Shown: positions 44,319 to 52,982 of the stretch, in pieces
Layout: each line of letters opens with the position of its first letter
Position numbering within the stretch: position 1 is the stretch's first letter
From: Flavobacterium piscis
GTDB taxonomy: Bacteria; Bacteroidota; Bacteroidia; Flavobacteriales; Flavobacteriaceae
Assembly (NCBI RefSeq): GCF_001686925.1
Contig: NZ_LVEN01000027.1
Span: forward strand, 558,001 to 622,000
Reading direction: 5' to 3'
Length of the DNA: 64,000 nt
Translations under genes and position numbers: made by a program
The notes under the pieces: model-generated
The model's input: only the letters and a program-made list of their open reading frames with translations
The model's database searches: none
Told to the model about the DNA's origin: nothing

Positions 44319-45086
44319 ATGAATATAAAAGGTAAAACGATATTAATTACCGGAGGTGCTTCCGGTATTGGCTTAGAATCGGCAAAGCAATTTTTAGCCG
44401 AAGGTGCGCGTGTCATCATCACAGGAAGGAATCAAGAGAAACTAGAGGATGCAAAAAAAAGGCTTCCATCCGTAATTATTATCAAAAGTGATGTTGAAAA
44501 TCCTGAGGATGCAAAAGCACTTTATGAGCAAGCTGTTGCTCTTGGCGGAATAGATATTTTGTATAATAATGCAGGTGTTGGAACTCCTGCACTAAATTTC
44601 GCCATTGCAAGTGAGCAAATTTTAAAAAATGCGATTTACGAAATGAATATCAATTATTTTGGTGTTATAAGACTCAACACACTTTTTATAGAGATGTTAA
44701 AATCAAGACCAGAAAGCGCGATCATAAATACAACCTCTATTTTGAGTATGGTGCCGGCTTTAGAAGAGCCTACTTATGCGGCAACAAAGGCCGCCTTAAG
44801 CTTTTATACCCGAATACTGAGAAAGAATTTAGAGATTTTAAACAGTAATGTAAAAGTATTCGAACTGCTTCCTCCCGTTGTAGCAACAGCCATGACTGCG
44901 AAAAGAAACGACAAGAAAATGACTCCTGAAAAATTGGTAAAAGCCCTTATTTCAGGAATTAAAAAAGATCAGTTTACTATTCGTGTAGGAGACAGCAAAT
45001 TGTTGTACATCGTTAGCCGGTTTTTTCCGCAGTTGGCTTTTAATTTGGTGAATCCTAAAAAAATATACGCAGACCTTAAGCAGTAA
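44319..45086 (+). CDS. Short-chain dehydrogenase/reductase (DltE-like)
   Basis: The 255-residue protein has the NAD(P)-binding TGGASGIG (11-18), NNAG, and the catalytic Tyr153/Lys157 in PTYAATKAAL. The C-terminal part (LLPPVVATAMTAKRNDKKMTPEKLVKALISGI) is of the DltE/YqjQ group. It reduces or oxidises a small carbonyl compound; the substrate is unknown. A quinone-oxidoreductase-type gene follows after 21 bp, so the two are an operon, probably under the TetR repressor upstream. Confidence 0.92.
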   Translation: MNIKGKTILITGGASGIGLESAKQFLAEGARVIITGRNQEKLEDAKKRLPSVIIIKSDVENPEDAKALYEQAVALGGIDILYNNAGVGTPALNFAIASEQILKNAIYEMNINYFGVIRLNTLFIEMLKSRPESAIINTTSILSMVPALEEPTYAATKAALSFYTRILRKNLEILNSNVKVFELLPPVVATAMTAKRNDKKMTPEKLVKALISGIKKDQFTIRVGDSKLLYIVSRFFPQLAFNLVNPKKIYADLKQ

Positions 45087-45107
45087 CGAGAATTTAAAAG
45101 ATATAAA

Positions 45108-46109
45108 ATGAAAGCATTTATAATAAATAAATATAGCAAGAAAGAAATTTTGCAGTTGGCAGATGTACCAGTTCCGGAAGTACGAGACAATGATGTTCTG
45201 GTTGAAGTTTATGCAGCCGGAATCAATCTTTTAGATTCAAAAATAAAAACCGGAGAGTTTAAACTTATTTTGCCCTATAAACTTCCGTTGATATTGGGGC
45301 ACGATGTGGCAGGAATTATTACTCAGGTGGGTAAAAATGTAAAAAGATTTAAAGTAGGTGATGCAATTTATGCAAGAGCGGCAGATCATCGGATAGGAAC
45401 ATTTGCAGAGTTTATCGCCATTGATGAAAGAGATGTTGCACTTAAACCAAAGAATCTTTCTATGGAAGAAGCAGCATCGATTCCGTTAGTAGCTTTGACT
45501 GCCTGGCAGGTTTTGGTAGAAAATGCAAAAGTAAAACAAGGACAAAAAGTATTTATTCAGGCGGGTTCCGGCGGTGTTGGTACAATTTCTATTCAGCTCG
45601 CAAAATATTTAGGAGCAACGGTGGCTACAACAGCAAGTGCCAAAAGTTTCGATTTTCTGGATAAACTTGGAGCAGATCTTACTATTGATTACAAAAACAG
45701 TGATTTTGAAAATAGGCTGAGTAATTATGATGTTGTATTAAATAGCCAGGATAAAAAAACACTCGAAAAATCCTTAAGAATATTAAAACCCGGTGGAAAA
45801 CTAATTTCTATTTCAGGTCCTCCAACACCTGCATTTGCAAAAGAAATAGAAGCACCCTGGCTGGTAAGAATCATTTTAGCATTATTAAGTGCCGGTATTC
45901 GTAAAAAAGCAAAAGCAAAAAATGTTGATTATTCTTTTTTATTTATGAAAGCTAATGGTGAGCAGTTAAGTAAAATTTCAAAACTTATTGAGTCAGGAGC
46001 AATCAAGCCAGTTCTGGATAAAGTTTTTTCTTTTGAAAAAACCAATGAAGCCCTAAATTATGTCGAAAGCGGACGTACAAAAGGTAAAGTAGTGCTTAAA
46101 ATGAAATAA
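45108..46109 (+). CDS. Zinc-independent quinone oxidoreductase / enoyl-reductase-like MDR protein
   Basis: The 333-residue medium-chain dehydrogenase/reductase has a GroES-like N-terminus (VYAAGINLLDSKIKTGEF, LILGHDVAGIITQVGKNV), the cofactor motif AGSGGVGTISIQLAKYLGA and the C-terminal SGRTKGKVVLK. Structural and catalytic zinc ligands are absent, as in NADPH:quinone reductases (ADH_zinc_N_2 group). It follows the SDR gene and is likely involved in detoxifying reactive carbonyls or quinones. Confidence 0.92.
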   Translation: MKAFIINKYSKKEILQLADVPVPEVRDNDVLVEVYAAGINLLDSKIKTGEFKLILPYKLPLILGHDVAGIITQVGKNVKRFKVGDAIYARAADHRIGTFAEFIAIDERDVALKPKNLSMEEAASIPLVALTAWQVLVENAKVKQGQKVFIQAGSGGVGTISIQLAKYLGATVATTASAKSFDFLDKLGADLTIDYKNSDFENRLSNYDVVLNSQDKKTLEKSLRILKPGGKLISISGPPTPAFAKEIEAPWLVRIILALLSAGIRKKAKAKNVDYSFLFMKANGEQLSKISKLIESGAIKPVLDKVFSFEKTNEALNYVESGRTKGKVVLKMK

Positions 46110-46482
46110 ATATTTCAATCCACACTTTTCAATTTAAAAAAAGTCCATAGCCTTACCAAATAGTTATGAATGTGTCTTTCTTTTTCATGCATTCATTGTG
46201 GCCCTATAAGGTAATAATATGAAGAATCAATTATGATTTTTAACTGGTAATGGTATTAACTGATTTGTACCAAAATCAAAGACTAATTTTGAATTGGAAG
46301 TGTGCGATGAAATAACCTGACAAGACAAAAATCATCAAAATTTAGAAGATATTCCATTTATAATAAGACATTTATACGGGTTCTGTTTTCCTTTTCTGCT
46401 ATTAAATCTCTGTTAAAAGTATTCCTGCATTTTAATATTAATTTGAACTTTGTAAAACTGTTTAATTAATAAATGATGGATT
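46110..46482. other. Gene-free stretch
   Basis: This gap of 373 bp has no credible open frame, repeat or terminator with a clear T-run. It must hold the promoter for the gene at 46483. Confidence 0.5.
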
Positions 46483-46860
46483 ATGGAAACGCAAATTATT
46501 GAACTGGAAAAAGAATATTGGAAAGGAATGGAAAATCACGATTATGAAACGGTAAAAAAGCTTACTCGCTTTCCTTGCATAATCGCCGGTAAAAATGGAG
46601 TACAAAGTGTAGATCAGGCTACTTTTAAAAAAATGTTCGAATCAGGCGATGGTGATAAAATACAAGTATTGAATATTTCTGATGTTGAATCGCAATTAAT
46701 TACTGAAAATACCGCAATAATAGGATATTTGATAACATTAGCAATAGCAGATGATCAACAAAAGACTCCTGTAAAATGCGCCTGCACTTCGACATGGATA
46801 AAAGAACAAGACAATTGGGTCTGCGCACTGCATACTGAAATTGAATTGTCGCAACAGTAA
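46483..46860 (+). CDS. DUF4440/SnoaL-like NTF2-fold protein
   Basis: The 125-residue protein starts with the long helix IELEKEYWKGMENHDYETVKKLTRFPCIIAGKNGVQS, continues with DQATFKKMF and a beta-sheet (IQVLNISDVESQLITENTAIIGYLITLAI), and ends in ACTSTWIKEQDNWVCALHTEIEL. This is the DUF4440-type NTF2 fold, a putative small-molecule-binding or isomerase-like protein. It is monocistronic with a strong terminator. Confidence 0.85.
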   Translation: METQIIELEKEYWKGMENHDYETVKKLTRFPCIIAGKNGVQSVDQATFKKMFESGDGDKIQVLNISDVESQLITENTAIIGYLITLAIADDQQKTPVKCACTSTWIKEQDNWVCALHTEIELSQQ

Positions 46861-46883
46861 ACCGCAATACATTTGATACTTAT

Positions 46884-46910
46884 GAGCCCGATATTATTCG
46901 GGCTCTTTTT
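46884..46910 (+). terminator. Intrinsic terminator
   Basis: GAGCCCG (46884-46890) pairs with CGGGCTC (46899-46905), followed by TTTTT. It ends the DUF4440-like gene. Confidence 0.93.
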
Positions 46911-47052
46911 ATATATACCAAAATAAAGTAATGGTTTAATATACTGGGAATTGTGTAACATCCTGATGAAATTAAGTACTTTTTAATCTCTTGTCATTTG
47001 TACCTTTAAATAGTATTTTAAAAAATATTAATAATCAAAAAAAAAGTAAGTT

Positions 47053-47208
47053 ATGGCAGAAATTAAAATTGAGAAAAAGAAACCTGTATGGCCTTGGATC
47101 GTAGCAATATTAATCATTGCAGCACTTATATACTATGTCTTTGTACAAGATCATGAAGCTAACAGTGAAAGTACTATAGAGGTAGAAAACACTACAGGTG
47201 CACAATAA
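47053..47208 (+). CDS. 51-residue single-pass membrane protein
   Basis: This short frame was found by direct reading: ATG at 47053, TAA at 47206-47208. The peptide has a charged N-terminus (MAEIKIEKKK), one transmembrane helix (VWPWIVAILIIAALIYYVFV) and a polar acidic tail ending NTTGAQ. It is well placed between the DUF4440 terminator and the PRC-barrel gene. Function is unknown; small proteins of this build are common beside PRC-barrel and stress genes in flavobacteria. Confidence 0.78.
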   Translation: MAEIKIEKKKPVWPWIVAILIIAALIYYVFVQDHEANSESTIEVENTTGAQ

Positions 47209-47416
47209 TAGTACGCAATAAAAGGAAAAAAGAAACCAATATTGTGGCTTCTCGAAGTAAGGAAATTAGAAAATTGATACTCTCGAACTTGTAAACAGGA
47301 ATGAGATGTAAGATTAAAAATTTATTGTGGCAGTAGAGTTAAAGCTAATAACCGCTTTAGATCTCAATTGCTGCAGTTATACTTGGAAGAAAAACAATAT
47401 ATAACAATAAAAAATT

Positions 47417-47929
47417 ATGGAAAATAAAGACAAAAACTTATACAGGCTAGACGAACTATCTAATTATAAAATTGCTTCAGACTATTCTGATGTAAGAGGA
47501 TGGAAGATTGTAGACTCTGAGAACCATACCATTGGTAAAATTGATAATCTTTGGGTAAATAAAGATATGCAGCGTGTTGTTTATCTTGATGTAAAATTGG
47601 ATAAAGGATTAATAGAAGACAACCGTAATGAAGTACGTGATGTTATAGCAAACGACAGCGGAAAAGAATTTATTTATAAAGAAGGAGACAGCCATATTAT
47701 CATACCAATAGGATCTGTAAACATAAATAAAGACACGAAAATTGTTATGGCCAATAGTATTGGATATGACACTTTTAGAAATACAAGCAGATACAACACA
47801 CAACAAAATTTTGACAGAGAGTACGAACGAAGAGTAATGAAGTCGTATTATCCTGAAAATGATCCGGGTTCTGGTTATGATAGTGATGATGACGCTTTTT
47901 ACAACCGCAGAGAATTTGAGAATCGCTAA
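47417..47929 (+). CDS. PRC-barrel domain protein
   Basis: The 170-residue protein has a PRC-barrel-like beta domain (about 20-115: DVRGWKIVDSENHTIGKIDNLWVNKDMQRVVYLDVKL, HIIIPIGSVNINKDTKIVMANSI) and a charged, Tyr/Asp/Arg-rich tail (about 125-170) that is probably disordered. PRC barrels occur in photosynthetic reaction centre H subunits, RimM and many stress proteins. A stress-related adaptor role is the best guess. It ends before a strong terminator. Confidence 0.88.
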   Translation: MENKDKNLYRLDELSNYKIASDYSDVRGWKIVDSENHTIGKIDNLWVNKDMQRVVYLDVKLDKGLIEDNRNEVRDVIANDSGKEFIYKEGDSHIIIPIGSVNINKDTKIVMANSIGYDTFRNTSRYNTQQNFDREYERRVMKSYYPENDPGSGYDSDDDAFYNRREFENR

Positions 47930-48014
47930 TATTAAGGGTATTGATTAGAATATCTTACATTAGAATTTTCTCCAACGTTAATACGCTTTTGAAGCACAGC
48001 GACAAACAGTAAAT

Positions 48015-48049
48015 AAAAAAATGCTAAATCATTTGATTTAGCATTTTTT
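48015..48049. terminator. Bidirectional intrinsic terminator
   Basis: AAAAATGCTAAATC pairs with GATTTAGCATTTTT around an ATTT loop. It lies between the PRC-barrel gene and the convergent SDR gene ending at 48089 and can serve both. Confidence 0.9.
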
Positions 48050-48088
48050 ATATCATCTATTTTGGTTATTTATTAGATGGTGATGAAT

Positions 48089-48832
48089 TTATTTTAGCGC
48101 ATAATTGATATAACCACCATCTGCTAACAGCTCAGTTCCGGTAATAAAACTTGCATCATCCGAAGCAAGAAACAATACCGTTTTCGCGATTTCTGCGGGG
48201 TCTCCTAATCGTTGCATTGCAGTGGCACCTGAAAGAAATGCCTTTGCTTCTTCTGGTACAGCTTTATGAAGTCCCGGTGTAGAAACAGGGCCAGGGCTCA
48301 CAATATTGACACGAATTTTTCTGCCGGCCAATTCGTTTGCAGCGATTTGAGCGATTTTATTTAAAGCTCCTTTTGTGGCCGAATAGACACTGCTTCCTAA
48401 ATTGGCTGCAGTTGCAACGGTTGACGAAGTAAATATTACCGATGAACCAGCTGCTAAATGAGGAAGTAGTTTTTGAAGCGTAAAGAAATGACCTTTAACA
48501 TTGGTATTAAACTGCGCATCAAAATCAGCTTCTGTCACTTCTTCGATTGCGCTAAAAGTTGCAATTCCCGCATTTAAAAAAAGCGTGTCTAATGTATTCC
48601 CGGTTTCGGCAAAAGCTTTTTCTAATAGTGAAAGATCAGACAAATTTGCAGTATCAGCTACTATAGTTTTCAATTTTGGACTGTTAATTTCGTCAGCAGC
48701 CTTTTTTAGGTTTTCGCTGTTTCTTCCGGTGATCCAAACGTTCGCGCCTGATTTTATGAATTCTTTTGCTGTTGCTAATCCTATTCCTGTAGTTCCTCCT
48801 GTAATCAGAACATTTTTGTTTGTGAAATTCAT
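48089..48832 (-). CDS. Short-chain dehydrogenase/reductase (classical SDR)
   Basis: The 247-residue protein is of the classical FabG-like type. It has cofactor motif TGGTTGIG (11-18), NAGIA, catalytic Tyr150/Lys154 in SVYSATKGAL, and the C-terminal FLASDDASFITGTELLADGGY. It is divergent from the HxlR regulator at 48937, the usual regulator-target layout for HxlR-controlled oxidoreductases that answer reactive carbonyl stress. Confidence 0.94.
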   Translation of the reverse strand: MNFTNKNVLITGGTTGIGLATAKEFIKSGANVWITGRNSENLKKAADEINSPKLKTIVADTANLSDLSLLEKAFAETGNTLDTLFLNAGIATFSAIEEVTEADFDAQFNTNVKGHFFTLQKLLPHLAAGSSVIFTSSTVATAANLGSSVYSATKGALNKIAQIAANELAGRKIRVNIVSPGPVSTPGLHKAVPEEAKAFLSGATAMQRLGDPAEIAKTVLFLASDDASFITGTELLADGGYINYALK

Positions 48833-48886
48833 TTTGTTATATTTTAAATTTATACCCGCAAAGTTAATTCAGTTAAGTTTATTTTT

Positions 48887-48934
48887 GTTACTTTGTAACC
48901 AAAAGTAACAGTAACGTTTGAGTAACAAAGTAAC
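48887..48934. promoter_or_regulatory. Inverted GTTACTTTGT repeats between SDR and HxlR genes
   Basis: GTTACTTTGTAAC (48887-48899) faces GTAACAAAGTAAC (48922-48934), inverted copies with one mismatch. Two further GTAAC words lie between them. They sit just before the HxlR ATG and within the SDR promoter, a likely shared operator. Confidence 0.65.
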
Positions 48935-48936
48935 TT

Positions 48937-49284
48937 ATGAGTAACGAATGTCAGGTGGAACACAGCAAAGAGATAATGGCCGTTCACGATACAATGGATA
49001 TATTGAATGGGAAATGGAAGATTTCTATCATTTCTTCTATCTGTTATCATAATAAAAGAAGATTTACAGATATTTTAAATGATGTAAACGGAATTTCCAA
49101 TAAAATGTTAAGCAAGGAATTAAAGGATCTTGAAATCAATAAACTCATTAAACGGACAGTTCTAGATACGCAGCCTGTTACAATTCATTATCAGCTCACG
49201 GAATATGGATTGACATTAAAAACGATCATAAACGATCTGGCCGAATGGGGAATAAAACACCGAAAAGTAATTATTGACGGCTAA
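48937..49284 (+). CDS. HxlR-family transcriptional regulator
   Basis: The 115-residue winged-helix protein shows the HxlR pattern: HDTMDILNGKWKISIISSICYHNKRRFTDIL, ISNKMLSKELKDLEINKLIKRTV and HYQLTEYGLTLKTIINDLAEWG. A cysteine in the first helix region (ICYHN) could be a redox or electrophile sensor as in several HxlR proteins. It is divergent from the SDR gene with GTAAC repeats in the gap. Confidence 0.94.
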   Translation: MSNECQVEHSKEIMAVHDTMDILNGKWKISIISSICYHNKRRFTDILNDVNGISNKMLSKELKDLEINKLIKRTVLDTQPVTIHYQLTEYGLTLKTIINDLAEWGIKHRKVIIDG

Positions 49285-49306
49285 CGGAGTATTTCTAATA
49301 TAAAAG

Positions 49307-49345
49307 AAAAATGCCCTGGATAATTATTATCTAAGGCATTTTTTT
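49307..49345. terminator. Bidirectional intrinsic terminator
   Basis: AAAAATGCC (49307-49315) pairs with GGCATTTTT (49335-49343), with further pairing inside (TGGATAAT with ATTATCTA). It lies between convergent genes ending at 49284 and 49362. Confidence 0.85.
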
Positions 49346-49361
49346 TAAACTGTTGTAAGAT

Positions 49362-49739
49362 CTAGTTAAAATGTTCTGCAATGTATGCAGTAAAATTTTC
49401 ATCACTCATTTCATTAGAGGTGCTTTCACTTGTTATTGCATTTTTATACTGTGGAGTTTCTGCTAGAAATTTTATGAACTGTTCCTGAATTTGTCCGGTT
49501 CCGGTAATGTGAATTTGATCAACATTAGGCATCTTACTGGCAATTTCCTTGAAAAATTTTTGCGTTAGCGTAATTTCCTGATTGTTGGCAGCATTTTCAC
49601 TCGAATTGTTATCTGGTCCTGCATTTTTCACATGTCCCAATACAATGAATTCTCCATTATCTACATTTTCTTTTCCAACTATTGTGGCTTGATGAGCATC
49701 CATCCAAACTCCAAACGACTTCTTGTTTTTATCTGACAT
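49362..49739 (-). CDS. Conserved hypothetical protein, possibly eRF1/host-attachment-like
   Basis: The ATG at 49739 (MSDKNKKSFGVWMDAHQATIVG) is preferred over an upstream ATG at 49778 that would add 13 hydrophobic residues of low quality. The 125-residue protein has a Ser/Asn-rich middle and then TQKFFKEIASKMPNVDQIHITGTGQIQEQFIKFLAE. A small alpha/beta domain that carries an ornament like the eRF1-related VLRF1/host-attachment group is possible, but I am not sure. It is monocistronic. Function is unknown. Confidence 0.75.
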   Translation of the reverse strand: MSDKNKKSFGVWMDAHQATIVGKENVDNGEFIVLGHVKNAGPDNNSSENAANNQEITLTQKFFKEIASKMPNVDQIHITGTGQIQEQFIKFLAETPQYKNAITSESTSNEMSDENFTAYIAEHFN

Positions 49740-49861
49740 AATTTTATATTTTATTAAAGATAAACTTATGAAAATCAATAAAATGCAAATTGGCTTAAGA
49801 TTGTGATATTATTTATGAGATAATGAAACTGTCGTTTTTTTTACTATAATAATTACCTCAC

Positions 49862-50482
49862 TTACTTTTTAGGAGTATAGCAAAGTGTCACTTTGAGATT
49901 CAAATTTATAGGCTTTTTACTTTTAAAACTTTCTCCGGCTCCGTTAATGCTTTGGATTAAATGAGAGATGATTTCCGCAATGGATTCTGCAGATTCTTGA
50001 AAACCACCAAGTACCCAATCTTTCATTAATGCTATCGTACCCTGTTCTCCAAATAAATAGAGTTTATCTTGCAAAGATTGCTGCAATGTTGCACCGCTAT
50101 TCATCTGTGCAGTAATATCAGTTTTTCTAAAGGATGACAACGCCTTCGAAAGCAGACTGCTGGAATCCGTTTCAGAAAAAATAATGACACTCATTTTTTT
50201 ATCACGTTCCATCGTTCTGCAGGAGGCCAAAATAATATCGTTTACGTTATCAAAATCTTTAATGGAATCCATCAGCGAAGTAAACATTTCGTCCTCCATT
50301 TCCCGTATTATTTCATACGGCGTATTATAATGCTTATAAAAAGTATTTCTGTTAAGGTCAGCAGCTTTGCACAATTCGGTGATCGAAATTTCATTGAGGG
50401 ACTTATTTCTAAGCAAGTCCAACATGGAGTCACGTAAAACCATTTTAGTATAACGGACACGTCTGTCAATAGTTACTTTCAT
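49862..50482 (-). CDS. TetR-family regulator, C-terminal domain of the TetR_C_8 type
   Basis: The 206-residue protein has an N-terminal HTH (about 12-55: KMVLRDSMLDLLRNKSLNEISITELCKAADLNRNTFYKHYNTPYEII) and a helical C-terminus of the kind seen in DhaS/YxbF-like regulators (MKDWVLGGFQESAESIAEIISHLI). No clear target is adjacent. The gap to the plus-strand gene at 50811 is 328 bp. Confidence 0.88.
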   Translation of the reverse strand: MKVTIDRRVRYTKMVLRDSMLDLLRNKSLNEISITELCKAADLNRNTFYKHYNTPYEIIREMEDEMFTSLMDSIKDFDNVNDIILASCRTMERDKKMSVIIFSETDSSSLLSKALSSFRKTDITAQMNSGATLQQSLQDKLYLFGEQGTIALMKDWVLGGFQESAESIAEIISHLIQSINGAGESFKSKKPINLNLKVTLCYTPKK

Positions 50483-50810
50483 CTTTGGAATTATTTTTCT
50501 CAGGTTATAATTAAATACTTATCGAACAATTTAATGTCCGTTTGCTCATTAAAAAGCAATCTAATAAATATTGAAAATGTATTTGTTGATTCTGGCTTTG
50601 AATTTGCAGCCTGTATCAAAAGTAGCACATTGTATATTTATAAGCAAACTGTTCACAATCTTCTTTTTCGAAATTATAAGTTTAATCTCTATTTTTTTGA
50701 AAGCCTGATTAGACTTCGCTTATTTTTTCAAAATTAGGAAGGCATCATTTGTTGTGATGTTTCGTAAAAGTACTTATTGCTTTAAAATTTAACCTTTTAA
50801 CTATTTTATT
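50483..50810. other. Gene-free stretch
   Basis: This gap of 328 bp lies between the TetR gene and the DUF2147 gene. A 67-codon plus-strand frame at 50534-50737 has poor composition and no family features, so I treat the gap as regulatory. Confidence 0.5.
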
Positions 50811-51215
50811 ATGAAAACAAGAAAGAGATTATGGATGAAATTGTGCCTGAGTGCATTATTGCTTATTGCAGGAAGTTTTTATGTCCATGCCCAGGATCTG
50901 GCTGGTATTTGGCTTACTAAAGATGGTATTAGTAAAATTGAAATTTACAAGGCAAAAGATGGCTTGTACTACGGAAAATTAATATGGACAAAAGACCAGA
51001 GCGCGGATGCTAAAAAATTCCATGGAGAACTAATTCTGACAGGTCTTAACAAAGAAAGTGATAAGGAATATCAGGGAAAAGCGCATGATCCGGAACAAGA
51101 TAAAACGTATAGCTGCACTATCAAAGTAAAAGACATCAATCACCTTGACCTGAGAGGTTATATTGGTATTTCAATTATTGGAAGAACAGAACGTTGGATA
51201 CGCGTCTCCAGATAA
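50811..51215 (+). CDS. DUF2147 family exported protein
   Basis: The 134-residue protein has a long signal peptide (about 1-27, ending YVHA). A compact beta domain begins DLAGIWLTKDGISKIEIYKAKDGLYYGKLIW and includes FHGELILTGLNKE, YQGKAHDPEQDKTYSCTIKVKDINHLDLRGYIGISIIGRTERW. This is the DUF2147 pattern: small periplasmic beta-barrel-like proteins of unknown role. The GMC oxidoreductase gene follows after about 100 bp. Confidence 0.9.
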   Translation: MKTRKRLWMKLCLSALLLIAGSFYVHAQDLAGIWLTKDGISKIEIYKAKDGLYYGKLIWTKDQSADAKKFHGELILTGLNKESDKEYQGKAHDPEQDKTYSCTIKVKDINHLDLRGYIGISIIGRTERWIRVSR

Positions 51216-51314
51216 ATCCGGAAATATGGCTCCATGTTTTCAAACGGGTAATAGCTGCCGATTTTAACTAAATACTTTCAATCATTTTTTTTTTATTAAA
51301 AGCAAACAACAATT

Positions 51315-52898
51315 ATGAATAGAACAAAAACGAGTCTTGCCGCTATACTTTCCGAAGGCAGATTATATTTTTCAAAATCAAAACTCCCCAATTCAGAAGC
51401 GTCGCCAATCAAAAAGAAGATAGAATTAAGCAGACCTATTGTTATAATCGGTTCCGGATATGGTGCTGCTGTTGCTGCTTTACGGCTTTGTGAAGCAGGG
51501 AAAAAAGTCTTAATTCTGGAAATGGGAATCAACTGGAAAGAATCAGGGATTCCATACTCCGGTTTATTAAGACCCGGGCGAAGTGCGGCCTGGCTTAAAA
51601 GGAAAACGATTGCCCCATTCATGAATATTTTTCCCTTAATACCTTTTACGGGAGCTTTAGACAAATTTAATTTTAAAAATATAGATGTTTGGGTGGGCAG
51701 AGGAGTAGGCGGCGGCTCAATAGTAAATGGCGGGATGGCCGTTATTCCTAAAGAGAGTTATTTTAAAGAAGTTTTTCCGGACCTTGATGCCGAAAAATTT
51801 TATAGCTTTTATTTTCCTCTCGCTAGCAAAGAGCTAAAAGTAAATGGTATTGATGAGCAATTTGTAAAAGATTGTCCTTATTATAAATTTACCCGCGTAG
51901 GAGAATCTGAAGCACATAAAGCCGGTTTTAAGACTGTACGTGTACCCAATGTATATGACTTTAAATACATGGAAAGAGAATATAAAAACGAAGTGCCGCG
52001 TTCTGCATTAAATACCGAAGTAATTTATGGTAACAATCATGGTAAAAATAGCCTTGATAAAACGTATCTGAAAAAAGCATTGGCAACCGGAAACCTCGAA
52101 ATCCTTGATTTGCATTGCGTTGATGTCATAAAAAGTAATGATGACAATAGTTATAATCTGGAGGTAAGACAGATTAACACCTCAGGGAAAACTATTGCCG
52201 ATAAGATTGTTCACTGCAATAAATTAATTCTGGGTGCCGGCACTATGGGAACCTTAAAACTGCTGCTGGGCTCACAAAGCAATAATTTTTCTCTTGATCA
52301 CACGGTAGGAAAAAATTGGGGAAACAACGGTAATTTTATGACAGGCAGAAACTGGGTCAGACCGCTATCCGGAGGAACGGGAGCGCTGCAATCGACCATT
52401 CCTGTAGGTGCGGTTGATAATTGGGAGGATAGTGAGCATTCGTTTTTTACTGAAATTGCACCTTTGCCGATGGGCGTAGATGTTGCGACGGCACTTTATC
52501 TGCTTATCAATCGGGTTGATAAAAAGGGATCTGTAACTTATGATAAAAAACAGAGTCGCCTTATATTAGACTGGAATGAAAGCCACACACTAAAGATGAA
52601 AGCCAATGCAAACTATTTCGTCAAGAAAATGAACCGTGCAAATGGCGGGACAAGAAGCCATTTGCTGTTTAAAAATGGTTTTGGCGCCAATATTTGTTAT
52701 CATCCTTTGGGCGGTTGTGTTTTAGGAGAATCTACCCATTTATTTGGCAAACTGAAAGAGCATGATAATCTTTATGTAATGGATGGATCATTAATTCCGG
52801 GAACTATTGGCGTTAATCCGTTCATGACCATTACCGCAATTGCTGAATATTGTATTGAAAACCTTATTGAACAGGGAGAGTTTACGCAGGTTTCTTAA
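51315..52898 (+). CDS. GMC-family oxidoreductase, cholesterol-oxidase-like
   Basis: The 527-residue protein has the FAD-binding GSGYGAAVAALRLCEAGKKVLILE (46-69), WVGRGVGGGSIVNGG, LGAGTMGTLKLL and WGNNGNFM. The C-terminal ICYHPLGGCVLG and GSLIPGTIGVNPFMTITAIAE are characteristic of type I (GMC) cholesterol oxidases. It may oxidise a sterol, hopanoid or other polycyclic alcohol; the substrate is not proven. No signal peptide is visible. It stands apart from steroid-degradation genes. Confidence 0.88.
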   Translation: MNRTKTSLAAILSEGRLYFSKSKLPNSEASPIKKKIELSRPIVIIGSGYGAAVAALRLCEAGKKVLILEMGINWKESGIPYSGLLRPGRSAAWLKRKTIAPFMNIFPLIPFTGALDKFNFKNIDVWVGRGVGGGSIVNGGMAVIPKESYFKEVFPDLDAEKFYSFYFPLASKELKVNGIDEQFVKDCPYYKFTRVGESEAHKAGFKTVRVPNVYDFKYMEREYKNEVPRSALNTEVIYGNNHGKNSLDKTYLKKALATGNLEILDLHCVDVIKSNDDNSYNLEVRQINTSGKTIADKIVHCNKLILGAGTMGTLKLLLGSQSNNFSLDHTVGKNWGNNGNFMTGRNWVRPLSGGTGALQSTIPVGAVDNWEDSEHSFFTEIAPLPMGVDVATALYLLINRVDKKGSVTYDKKQSRLILDWNESHTLKMKANANYFVKKMNRANGGTRSHLLFKNGFGANICYHPLGGCVLGESTHLFGKLKEHDNLYVMDGSLIPGTIGVNPFMTITAIAEYCIENLIEQGEFTQVS

Positions 52899-52982
52899 TT
52901 TTTTACGGAAAAAAAAGCAGCACCTGACTACTAATACATATTTTTGTAATTAATAAAGCAACTGGCTTTTTTCTATTAAACT

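Noticed and set aside
44012..44422. 136-codon minus-strand frame
   Set aside because: It overlaps the ends of the TetR and SDR genes and covers the TetR operator; no family features.
50534..50737. 67-codon plus-strand frame
   Set aside because: No signal, domain or conserved-looking pattern; rich in Phe, Leu, Tyr and Asn as expected of AT-rich non-coding DNA.
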